Source of the DNA: Microcaldota archaeon | Lineage (GTDB): Archaea > Micrarchaeota > Micrarchaeia > Micrarchaeales > Micrarchaeaceae | Direction: 5' to 3' | NCBI GenBank assembly: GCA_021851535.1 | Contig: JAJZDT010000047.1 | Coordinates: 1 to 6,090, forward strand | Length of the DNA: 6,090 bases | Notes under the pieces: generated by a model | What the model was told of the DNA's origin: nothing | Seen by the model: the letters and a program-made list of their open reading frames with translations, nothing else | The model's database searches: none | Shown here: one piece after another, positions 1-5,123 of the stretch | Layout: each line of letters opens with the position of its first letter | Numbering within the stretch: the first letter of the stretch is position 1 | Made by a program: the position numbers and the translations under genes

Positions 1-3
1 ATC

Positions 4-33
4 TATATAGTAAATATAATTTAATTGACTGAT
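4..33 (+). promoter_or_regulatory. TATA-like region and Shine-Dalgarno ahead of the glycosyltransferase start
   Basis: AT-rich TATA-like sequence (TATATAG near 5-11 and a second run near 14-20) is followed by CTGAT at 29-33, three bases before ATG 37. The same GTGAT/CTGAT-plus-three-bases arrangement precedes most other genes here, so this looks like the genuine 5' end of a gene. The TATA assignment is weak because the whole stretch is AT-rich; the SD spacing is the stronger part. Confidence 0.35.
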
Positions 34-36
34 TTC

Positions 37-99
37 ATGGATATATCTGTACTAAACCCATTTTTTTATCCTTATGGCGGCGGAACAGAGAAGTTGTAA
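37..99 (+). pseudogene. N-terminal fragment of a GT4-like glycosyltransferase, cut off after 20 codons
   Basis: Reading from ATG 37 gives 20 residues, MDISVLNPFF followed by YPYGGGTEKL, then TAA at 97-99. A beta strand followed by NPFFYPYGGGTE is the typical N-terminus of GT-B fold family 4 glycosyltransferases, where the glycine-rich loop lies near the nucleotide-sugar site. Those proteins normally run to 350-400 residues, so nearly all of the enzyme is missing. CTGAT at 29-33 is a well-spaced SD, which supports this as a real gene start. The glycosyltransferase reading stops making sense at about 87-93, where a different frame picks up the OB-fold protein. As it stands the fragment cannot be functional. 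It is either a deletion remnant or an assembly join. A chance resemblance over 20 residues is possible but unlikely given the motif and the SD. Confidence 0.55.
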
Positions 100-116
100 C
101 AAAGTATGGAAAACGT

Positions 117-371
117 GTGAGCGTTGCGAACATAACATTAAAAGATGAGACTGGAACGATACAAATGTCACTTTGGGGTGATGATATATCTAAGGTTTCA
201 AAGGGAGATGTCATAGAAATAACAAATGGTTATGTATCAGAATTTAGAGGATCCCCACAACTTTCATCAGGTAAGTTTGGTAAAATAAATGTTATAGAAA
301 AAGGTAGCGGAGATGAAGAGACTGCTGATGCAGAGGAATATGACTCTGCAGATCAGGTACCAGAAGAGTAA
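117..371 (+). CDS. Single-OB-fold ssDNA-binding (SSB/RPA-like) protein, N-terminally truncated
   Basis: The product resembles crenarchaeal SSB and other archaeal single-OB-fold RPA-like proteins that coat single-stranded DNA. Visible are the DETGTIQMSLWGDD strand-turn-strand, the KGDVIEITNGYV strand, and the FRGSPQLSSGKFGKI segment that ends the fold. An acidic tail of about 24 residues rich in E and D follows, like the protein-interaction tails of SSBs. The nominal start is GTG 117, but homology continues in frame upstream from about base 87 (REVVTKYGKR), with the preceding stop at 30-32. That upstream stretch has no ATG and no SD, and the first beta strand expected for the family is absent. 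The gene therefore appears to have lost its true 5' end at the junction with the glycosyltransferase fragment. Without strand 1 the fold is probably incomplete. Family assignment is firm; functionality is doubtful. Confidence 0.7.
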   Translation: MSVANITLKDETGTIQMSLWGDDISKVSKGDVIEITNGYVSEFRGSPQLSSGKFGKINVIEKGSGDEETADAEEYDSADQVPEE

Positions 372-395
372 TTTTGCTTACTATGATTGTTTTGT

Positions 396-1592
396 ATGCA
401 AGATTATAACATCTCTATAATTGTGATGGATACACTCAGAAATGATACTTTTTCTGAGATATTCCAAAAACAAGGTCTTGCACACGACAATTTCTTTTTA
501 TATGATAAATGCATTGCTCCTGCGCCATGGACATTACCTTCACACGCTTCGCTCCTTAGTGGTATGTATCCTAGTAGCCATGGGGCACATGAAACTAAGA
601 AAGTAAAGAGTTTAAACATAGAACAGATAAAACTTAAACATAAGACAATAGTCTCATATTTAAAACAGAATGGATATAACACCAGTTGCATATCTGCAAA
701 CCCATATGTGCATCCTATATACGGTTTTGATGAATTTAATTTTTTTTATGAAGAATCATATTTTACAGATATTTTTGGTAGTGTTATTGAAATATCAGAT
801 GAATTAAAACCAAAAATATCTGAGTATAGAAACAAATTCGGTAATAATATTATTGAACTTTCAAAAGCCATAATCAAAGAGGATCCTAATCTTTTTATTG
901 ACGTATTTTTTAGCTCTGCTGCAAGAACGCCTAGGGCAGCTGCAAAAAAAATAAAAGCAAAATTTATAGATGGATGGCCGCTTGAAAAGGGAGGTAGCAA
1001 AATAGTAAAAAAAATAAAGGATATGGATTTTGACAAAAAATCTTTTCTGTTTGTAAATTTAATGGAAGCACATGATCCATATATTGGTAAAAAGAATATG
1101 GATTTTAATTGGTCTACCCCATTTAAAGATAAACCTATTGATCCCGATCTAATTAAAATATGGAAGAAAATTTACCTTAAAGGATCTATGTTAAGTTACA
1201 ATTATGCAAATAGCATTACAAAAAACTTACTAGATAGGTATGGAGAAGATCAGATAATAATTTTAGTATCGGATCATGGACAGGCGCTTGGTGAAAATGG
1301 ATTTGTTGGACATGGCACAGTACTTGATGATGAGGTTATACGAGTACCTCTTGCAATATATGCACCCAGAAAGATAAAACAAAAAAAGATAGAGGGATAT
1401 CAATCATTGGTGAATATACCAGAGTTTATAAAATTCGCTTTAATAGGATCCGCTAATGCCTCAACTAAACTTACTTCTAAAAAGGTAATTTCTGAAAGTT
1501 TTAGCATTCCTGCAAATCTTTATTCCACTCCCGGGATAAACATGAAAAAAGTAGCAAGGTATGACAAAAAGATTACTCGTATTTTTGAATAA
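396..1592 (+). CDS. Sulfatase-family (alkaline phosphatase superfamily) hydrolase, cytoplasmic, short C-terminus
   Basis: The 398-residue product belongs to the sulfatase branch of the alkaline phosphatase superfamily, metal-dependent hydrolases of sulfate or phosphate esters. Visible motifs are the N-terminal metal-ligand segment MDTLRND (Asp12), the nucleophile region APWTLPSHASLLSG, NLMEAHDPY (His226) and SDHGQALGEN with GHG (Asp293, His294, His306). The residue aligned with the formylglycine Cys of CxPSR is Thr46 (TLPSH). This enzyme therefore cannot be matured to formylglycine and may act as a phosphodiesterase or phosphotransferase-like member instead. There is no signal peptide or membrane segment, so it is probably cytoplasmic. 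The usual C-terminal part (about 50 residues after a VRtxxyKyi-like segment) is missing: the protein ends soon after VARYDKKI. ATG 396 was preferred over TTG 387 because it starts directly before the first beta strand, although neither has a well-placed SD. It follows the OB gene by 24 bases, and its stop touches the convergent cysN stop. Substrate unknown. Confidence 0.8.
   Translation: MQDYNISIIVMDTLRNDTFSEIFQKQGLAHDNFFLYDKCIAPAPWTLPSHASLLSGMYPSSHGAHETKKVKSLNIEQIKLKHKTIVSYLKQNGYNTSCISANPYVHPIYGFDEFNFFYEESYFTDIFGSVIEISDELKPKISEYRNKFGNNIIELSKAIIKEDPNLFIDVFFSSAARTPRAAAKKIKAKFIDGWPLEKGGSKIVKKIKDMDFDKKSFLFVNLMEAHDPYIGKKNMDFNWSTPFKDKPIDPDLIKIWKKIYLKGSMLSYNYANSITKNLLDRYGEDQIIILVSDHGQALGENGFVGHGTVLDDEVIRVPLAIYAPRKIKQKKIEGYQSLVNIPEFIKFALIGSANASTKLTSKKVISESFSIPANLYSTPGINMKKVARYDKKITRIFE
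1545..1570 (-). terminator. Possible U-tract termination zone for the cys operon, inside the sulfatase 3' end
   Basis: On the minus strand, a run of six T (from 1550 to 1545) and a run of five T (1570 to 1566) lie 23-48 bases beyond the cysN stop. Archaeal transcription ends at short T-rich stretches, so these are the first plausible stop points. If used, the cys transcript overlaps the sulfatase coding end in antisense. Assignment rests on T-tracts alone. Confidence 0.3.
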
Positions 1593-2801
1593 TCAATTTA
1601 TAATCCCTATGCCAGCAAATTTTCCTGCAGAGTATATTGTGAACCTACCTAATTCATCTATGCGTTCGAAAGGAGCTATCGGGACTTTTTTCTTTAATAT
1701 TATTCTTGCTGCGCCAAATTCCAATGGATTTATATTGCTACGTATATGGGGGATACCTTCAAGATCAATAATATGTTTTATTTCTATATTATTACATTCT
1801 GCCTCAAGCCCATTGAATTTTATTATAAGTGGTAATTTAAGATTATTCACAGCAAAAACAAGAGATCTGAAGGCATCAGCGGATTTAACCGTCTTACTAT
1901 CATTTGATAAAACGCTTCCTTTCATCTCTTTTTGGTATGGAGTATTTATATAAACTACAGGATTCTCTCCAGTAGATGCGGATTTAACCGTTTTGTTTTT
2001 AGATATTATTTTTGTAATTTTTACTTTTTTACCATCCGGAAGCATTGTATATGTGGCATTTATAATTTTACCACTCAATACACGTGAGGATATAGGTGTA
2101 TTTCGGTCATTGTTTAATGCACCTAAAAGCAACATACAAGTTTTATCATACGGATTCTTTTTTTGTAAAGTACTGAAATTTACTAATGTATCCATCAATG
2201 TTTTACCACCATACCAACGCATATGTTCAGATACTTTTACTATATTTTCATTATTGTATGCAGAGATTGGGACAAATGCAATATTCTCGTAACCGACCTT
2301 CTTTATGAAACTCTCCATGTGTTCTTTTATAGTATCAAATCGTGTTTTATCATAATTTACAACATCCATTTTATTAACTGCAACAATAATGTTAGATATT
2401 CCAAACATACGCGCTAAAAATATATGCCTGCGTGATTGTTCTTTTATACCCTCATCGGGTTTTGCTGATACCATGAGTATAGCAGTTTTTGCATATGATG
2501 CTCCGCTCATCATGTTTCCTATAAGCTCTTCATGACCAGGTACATCAATAAGTTCAAATGCAAACTTTTTGTATTGCACTTGAGTTCGTGTAGTATCTAT
2601 TGTGAGCCCATGTTTTCTCTCTTCATAAAAGCTATCAAGCAAAAATCCGGGTTCAAATGGCCTGTTTAATTTTAAACTGATGTTTTTTGCCTCATTTATG
2701 CGCTCCGGAGAGATAGAGTTTGTTGCTAAAAGTATAGAACCGATGAGTGTTGATTTTCCATGATCCTTATGCCCAAGCATTGTGACTTTGTTTACTTTCA
2801 T
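1593..2801 (-). CDS. cysN: Sulfate adenylyltransferase subunit 1 (CysN), EF-1A-like GTPase
   Basis: CysN is the GTPase subunit that couples GTP hydrolysis to CysD-catalysed formation of APS from ATP and sulfate. The 402-residue product has all G motifs: GHKDHGKST (10-18), ERKHGLTID (switch region, 61-69), DVPGH (86-90), NKMD (143-146) and ISA near 179-181. Two beta-barrel domains follow, ending with the RFTIYSAGKFAGIGII strand shared by CysN and EF-1A. The P-loop is closer to EF-1A (GHxDHGKST) than to bacterial CysN (GxxDDGKST), but two other features point to CysN. One is QSRRHIFLARMFGI..IVAVNKMDVVNYD. The other is VPISA....NIV....HMRWYGGKTLMDTL, which parallels the bacterial MPWYSGPTLLEVL region. 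The neighbouring cysD gene, nine bases upstream, supports the call. There is no fused APS kinase domain. The ATG at 2801 is preceded by GGGAT three bases away. A translation factor paralogue is the alternative but much less likely. Confidence 0.92.
   Translation of the reverse strand: MKVNKVTMLGHKDHGKSTLIGSILLATNSISPERINEAKNISLKLNRPFEPGFLLDSFYEERKHGLTIDTTRTQVQYKKFAFELIDVPGHEELIGNMMSGASYAKTAILMVSAKPDEGIKEQSRRHIFLARMFGISNIIVAVNKMDVVNYDKTRFDTIKEHMESFIKKVGYENIAFVPISAYNNENIVKVSEHMRWYGGKTLMDTLVNFSTLQKKNPYDKTCMLLLGALNNDRNTPISSRVLSGKIINATYTMLPDGKKVKITKIISKNKTVKSASTGENPVVYINTPYQKEMKGSVLSNDSKTVKSADAFRSLVFAVNNLKLPLIIKFNGLEAECNNIEIKHIIDLEGIPHIRSNINPLEFGAARIILKKKVPIAPFERIDELGRFTIYSAGKFAGIGIIN
1686..1695 (+). 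terminator. Possible U-tract terminator for the sulfatase transcript, antisense to cysN
   Basis: TTTTTTCTTT at 1686-1695 is the first strong T-tract on the plus strand after the sulfatase stop, about 93 bases downstream. As there is no spacer between the convergent genes, termination would have to occur inside the 3' end of cysN. The call is based only on the T-tract. Confidence 0.25.
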
Positions 2802-2810
2802 AAAATCCCT

Positions 2811-3599
2811 TTACATATAGCCAAGAGCTCGTAATTTTTGCATCACATACTCTTTTTCCTTATCCTGCTGTCTTCCAGATCTCTCTTCAATATTTGTTTT
2901 CTCGAGTTCTTTTATAATAGCATCTATAGTTTTTGCCTCAGATTTTATAGGTACTGTACATTTAGTGCATCCAAGACTTCTATATCTATATCCGTTTCTA
3001 GAAATGTATAATGGATTCATAGGTATACGCTCTCTTTTCGTATATGTCCATATATCTATTTCATTCCAATCCAGTAGTGGATGTATCCTTACATGTCCAT
3101 TATTATCCATTTTTGATGAGTAATCATTCCATAGTTCTGCAGGTTGCTCTTTATAATTCCATTTAAAATTGCTATCTCTTGGACTCATATACCTCTCTTT
3201 ACTTCTTATTCCATGCTCATCTCTTCGTATAGACACGATAAGACCATCAAAACCATATTCTGACATTAATTTCTTTAATGCGTCTGTTTTATTTGAGCCA
3301 CAACAGCTATATCCAGATAATTCACCTTTTATCTTCGATTTAGCTACAATAAGATTCAGGTTCCATTTATCCGCCAACATATCCCTAAATTCATATGTTT
3401 CTGGAAAATCTATTCCATTATCTATATGTATCACAGGGAAGGGTACTTTTCCTAAAAACGCTTTTCGTGCAAGACCAAGCATGCATGTTGAATCTTTACC
3501 CATACTCCAAAGTGCTGCCATGTTTTTAAATTTATCTTTAGCCTCACGCATTATAAATACACTTTTTTCCTCTAAATCGTTTAAATCTTGTTTTATCAT
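2811..3599 (-). CDS. cysD: Sulfate adenylyltransferase subunit 2 (CysD)
   Basis: CysD is the catalytic half of heterodimeric ATP sulfurylase, a PP-loop ATP pyrophosphatase making APS and pyrophosphate. The 262-residue product shows the PP-loop SMGKDS (32-37), FPVIHIDNG (54-62), YEFRD (69-73), SIRRDEHGIRSKERYMSPRD (123-142), QPAELWNDY, RIHPLLDWNEIDIWTY (171-186), RYRSLGC (205-211) and the C-terminal ERSGRQQDKE with KLRALGYM. These match CysD from end to end. It is about 40 residues shorter than E. coli CysD because the insertion before the RYRSLGC strand is absent, which gives a compact form. Four cysteines stand out: Cys99-Cys100 and Cys211-x-x-Cys214, resembling the paired-Cys layout of iron-sulfur APS reductases. 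It starts at ATG 3599 behind GTGAT (3604-3608, minus strand), five bases after the upstream gene. APS or PAPS reductase is the alternative, made unlikely by the RRDE.....KER and ERxGR motifs and by the cysN partner. Confidence 0.93.
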   Translation of the reverse strand: MIKQDLNDLEEKSVFIMREAKDKFKNMAALWSMGKDSTCMLGLARKAFLGKVPFPVIHIDNGIDFPETYEFRDMLADKWNLNLIVAKSKIKGELSGYSCCGSNKTDALKKLMSEYGFDGLIVSIRRDEHGIRSKERYMSPRDSNFKWNYKEQPAELWNDYSSKMDNNGHVRIHPLLDWNEIDIWTYTKRERIPMNPLYISRNGYRYRSLGCTKCTVPIKSEAKTIDAIIKELEKTNIEERSGRQQDKEKEYVMQKLRALGYM

Positions 3600-3604
3600 T
3601 TAAA

Positions 3605-3892
3605 TCACTTTTTAATATTTGCATTGAGTAATCCTTTCATATGTATAGTAGCACCACTAAATTCGCCTCCTTTCTTCATAAAAAGCGGTACCGTACCTAT
3701 TTCTTTCATTTTTGCATCGTATAATTCCACATATGCATTCTTTAGATCTTTTTGTGTTTTAAGTTTTTCGCCTTTATAGACCACATGGTAAAATTTTAGA
3801 TTGCTTTTTTTAATCATTTTCTCAAAACGCACCCATTCTTCTTCTTGTGGGTTTTTCCATAAGTTTTCCATTGATTTTTTTATCTCTTCCAT
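3605..3892 (-). CDS. Uncharacterised 95-residue basic protein in the cysDN operon
   Basis: I do not recognise this protein. It is lysine-rich, with no membrane segment, signal peptide or cysteine. The N-terminal half looks helical (MEEIKKSMENLWKNP, then EEWVRFEKMIKKS), followed by a likely strand (KFYHVVYKG), a helix (LKNAYVELYDAKMKEIG) and a glycine-containing end (MKKGGEFSGATIHMKG). It is coding rather than chance: ATG 3892 has GTGAT three bases upstream (3896-3900, minus strand), the same signal as its neighbours, and it sits five bases before cysD and 17 bases after the RHH gene in an evident operon. Its place between a regulator and the ATP sulfurylase genes suggests a role in sulfate activation or its control, but that is inference from position only. 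Confidence 0.7.
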   Translation of the reverse strand: MEEIKKSMENLWKNPQEEEWVRFEKMIKKSNLKFYHVVYKGEKLKTQKDLKNAYVELYDAKMKEIGTVPLFMKKGGEFSGATIHMKGLLNANIKK

Positions 3893-3909
3893 AAAATCAC
3901 TAAATATTA

Positions 3910-4110
3910 TTAAATATAGCCAAGGGCCGTAAGTTTCTTTGCTATACTAGTATGATGTTTTTTATCCTCTATGTCTATAAGAGATTCTCTTAGTACATAA
4001 GTTGCATAATCTGAAACAGAAGAAAATCCTGTCGTATTTATTCTCTTTTTTATTTTGTCAAAAAGAGGCTTTGGTATAGTTATTGTCGTATGTTTTCTTA
4101 TAACATCCAT
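3910..4110 (-). CDS. Ribbon-helix-helix (CopG/MetJ-type) transcriptional regulator, 66 residues
   Basis: The product has the RHH layout: a beta strand TTITIP (8-13) that would insert into the major groove as a dimer, helix A PLFDKIKKRI, the turn GFSSVSDY with the conserved S-S-x-S-D-Y, and helix B ATYVLRESL. A short C-terminal extension ends in KKLTALGYI, closely resembling the KLRALGYM end of CysD in the same operon. The length suits a minimal RHH regulator. ATG 4110 follows GTGAT (4114-4118, minus strand) by three bases. It is the first gene of the RHH-95aa-cysD-cysN operon. A tandem 10-bp repeat between the TATA box and the start is a good candidate for its own operator. No toxin partner is evident unless the adjacent 95-residue protein is one, so it is more likely an operon regulator than an antitoxin. 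Confidence 0.8.
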   Translation of the reverse strand: MDVIRKHTTITIPKPLFDKIKKRINTTGFSSVSDYATYVLRESLIDIEDKKHHTSIAKKLTALGYI

Positions 4111-4134
4111 AATATCACAATTTATTTCAATGTC

Positions 4135-4154
4135 AATACATTAAACTACATTAA
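4135..4154. repeat. Tandem 10-bp direct repeat, candidate RHH operator
   Basis: Two adjacent decamers, AATACATTAA (4135-4144) and ACTACATTAA (4145-4154), match at 9 of 10 positions and are exactly one helical turn apart. They lie between the minus-strand TATA box (4155-4166) and the expected transcription start, where a bound protein would block initiation. RHH proteins commonly bind tandem short sites cooperatively. A related TACATTTAA occurs at 4188-4196. Operator function is inferred. Confidence 0.5.
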
Positions 4155-4166
4155 GATATAAAAAGG
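4155..4166 (-). promoter_or_regulatory. TATA box (with purine-side BRE-like bases) for the RHH-cysDN operon
   Basis: On the minus strand the sequence reads CCTTTTTATATC, a good archaeal TATA element, centred about 49 bases before ATG 4110. With the usual 25-base spacing, transcription would begin near 4133, leaving a leader of about 22 bases that contains the GTGAT SD. The plus-strand reading of the same element is also TATA-like, so a divergent role cannot be excluded. Confidence 0.55.
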
Positions 4167-4199
4167 TTTTGATTTGATTATAGCATGTACATTTAATAG

Positions 4200-4209
4200 T
4201 TATAAAAAT
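4200..4209 (+). promoter_or_regulatory. Candidate TATA box for the DUF929 gene
   Basis: TTATAAAAAT at 4200-4209 is an archaeal TATA-like element. It would place transcription start near 4230, about 40 bases before ATG 4271. A competing element, TTATAAATA at 4234-4242, would give an almost leaderless transcript that cuts close to the SD. The region is too AT-rich to choose firmly. Confidence 0.35.
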
Positions 4210-4262
4210 AAATGCTAATATTCTAATTAAGTATTATAAATATTACATAATAAAATAGATGT

Positions 4263-4267
4263 GTGAT
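4263..4267 (+). promoter_or_regulatory. Shine-Dalgarno GTGAT that selects ATG 4271
   Basis: GTGAT, complementary to the AUCAC of archaeal 16S 3' ends, stands three bases before ATG 4271. The same spacing occurs before the RHH gene, the 95-residue gene and cysN (as GGGAT), with four bases for cysD. ATG 4259 lies upstream of this SD, so ATG 4271 is the better start. Confidence 0.65.
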
Positions 4268-4270
4268 TTG

Positions 4271-5056
4271 ATGCGTACATTAAACATTATACTTATAATA
4301 GCTGTAGTTGCAACATTTGCCATTGTATTTTTTGTTATAAATAGTGGCAACTCTAATTCAAATATTATAGTTACAGCGCAGGATAATGTAGCAGTAAATA
4401 AAACATTTATATCCGAACTTAGTGCTATTGCAAACAACAAAAGTCTAGCCGCGTCTGTAGGTACTGGAATAACATCAAATCTACCTGCTGCAAAATCAAA
4501 TTATACTTTATTAAAGAGTGGAGGTAAACCAGAAATTTTATATATAGGAGCTGATTATTGTCCTTTCTGCGCCATTACTAGATGGGGATTAATACTAGCT
4601 TTAATGCGTTTTGGCAATTTTACAAATTTACATTATATGACATCTAGCTCTTCTGATGCATATGCAAATTCTCCCACATTTACTTTCTATAATTCTTCTT
4701 ACAATAGCAATATAATAAATTTTACAGAAGTTGAACTTCAAACAAATCAATTAAATACAACCACTTCAAATTACCCACAATTACAAAGTTTAACTCCATT
4801 TCAAAGATTGGTTTTTGGAAAATATAACAAGGTTGGCAGCATACCTTTCATAGATTTTGGTAATTATTCTATACAAATAGGAGCTGAGATTACACCCCAA
4901 CTTATTAGCAATCTTAATTGGCAACAAGTGGAAAATAATATAAAAACGCCTACAACCCCATTAGCCCAAGGAATCATTGGTATGGCTAATATATATACCG
5001 AACAAATATGTACAGAGATTAATAACACTGCGAGCGCATGCAAAACAAATAATTAA
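4271..5056 (+). CDS. Membrane-anchored thioredoxin-like protein, DUF929 family
   Basis: The 261-residue product belongs to DUF929, an uncharacterised family known from Sulfolobus and other archaea. An uncleaved signal anchor ([20 protein letters not shown], about residues 5-24) puts the rest outside the membrane. The core is thioredoxin-like: the strand [14 protein letters not shown] carries a CxxC redox pair at Cys97 and Cys100, followed by the helix [17 protein letters not shown] that is typical of the family. Near residue 190, [10 protein letters not shown] gives the cis-proline strand (Pro192). Two further cysteines, Cys247 and Cys257, close to the C-terminus could form a structural disulfide. 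Nine N-x-S/T sequons fit a heavily glycosylated surface protein. It is likely a thiol-disulfide exchange protein acting on exported proteins, though no substrate is known. ATG 4271 was chosen over 4259 on SD spacing. The gene stands alone: the cys operon diverges upstream and a tRNA follows 29 bases downstream. Confidence 0.85.
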   Translation: MRTLNIILIIAVVATFAIVFFVINSGNSNSNIIVTAQDNVAVNKTFISELSAIANNKSLAASVGTGITSNLPAAKSNYTLLKSGGKPEILYIGADYCPFCAITRWGLILALMRFGNFTNLHYMTSSSSDAYANSPTFTFYNSSYNSNIINFTEVELQTNQLNTTTSNYPQLQSLTPFQRLVFGKYNKVGSIPFIDFGNYSIQIGAEITPQLISNLNWQQVENNIKTPTTPLAQGIIGMANIYTEQICTEINNTASACKTNN

Positions 5057-5123
5057 AAGCTTGAATAATGAATAATGTATAGTAAGGGGTTGTGGCGTAA
5101 CTTGGCAGCGCGGCAGGCTCCAG

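Noticed and set aside
387..395. TTG 387 as the sulfatase start
   Set aside because: It would add only three residues (MFC) with no SD. ATG 396 immediately precedes the conserved first strand.
1561..1953. Plus-strand frame of 130 codons after the sulfatase
   Set aside because: It lies opposite cysN, resembles only the reverse complement of that gene, and has no family motif or SD. It also does not continue the sulfatase.
3169..3779. Plus-strand frames opposite cysD and the 95-residue gene
   Set aside because: They are antisense shadows with hydrophobic, low-complexity products and no SD.
3605..4110. RHH plus 95-aa protein as a toxin-antitoxin pair
   Set aside because: The 95-residue protein shows no RelE, PIN, MazF or Fic motif, and the two genes are co-oriented with cysDN and share its SD pattern. 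Operon regulation is the simpler reading.
5061..5080. Short direct repeat GAATAATGAATAAT ahead of tRNA-Trp
   Set aside because: Two 7-base copies in AT-rich DNA with no promoter-like spacing; treated as chance.
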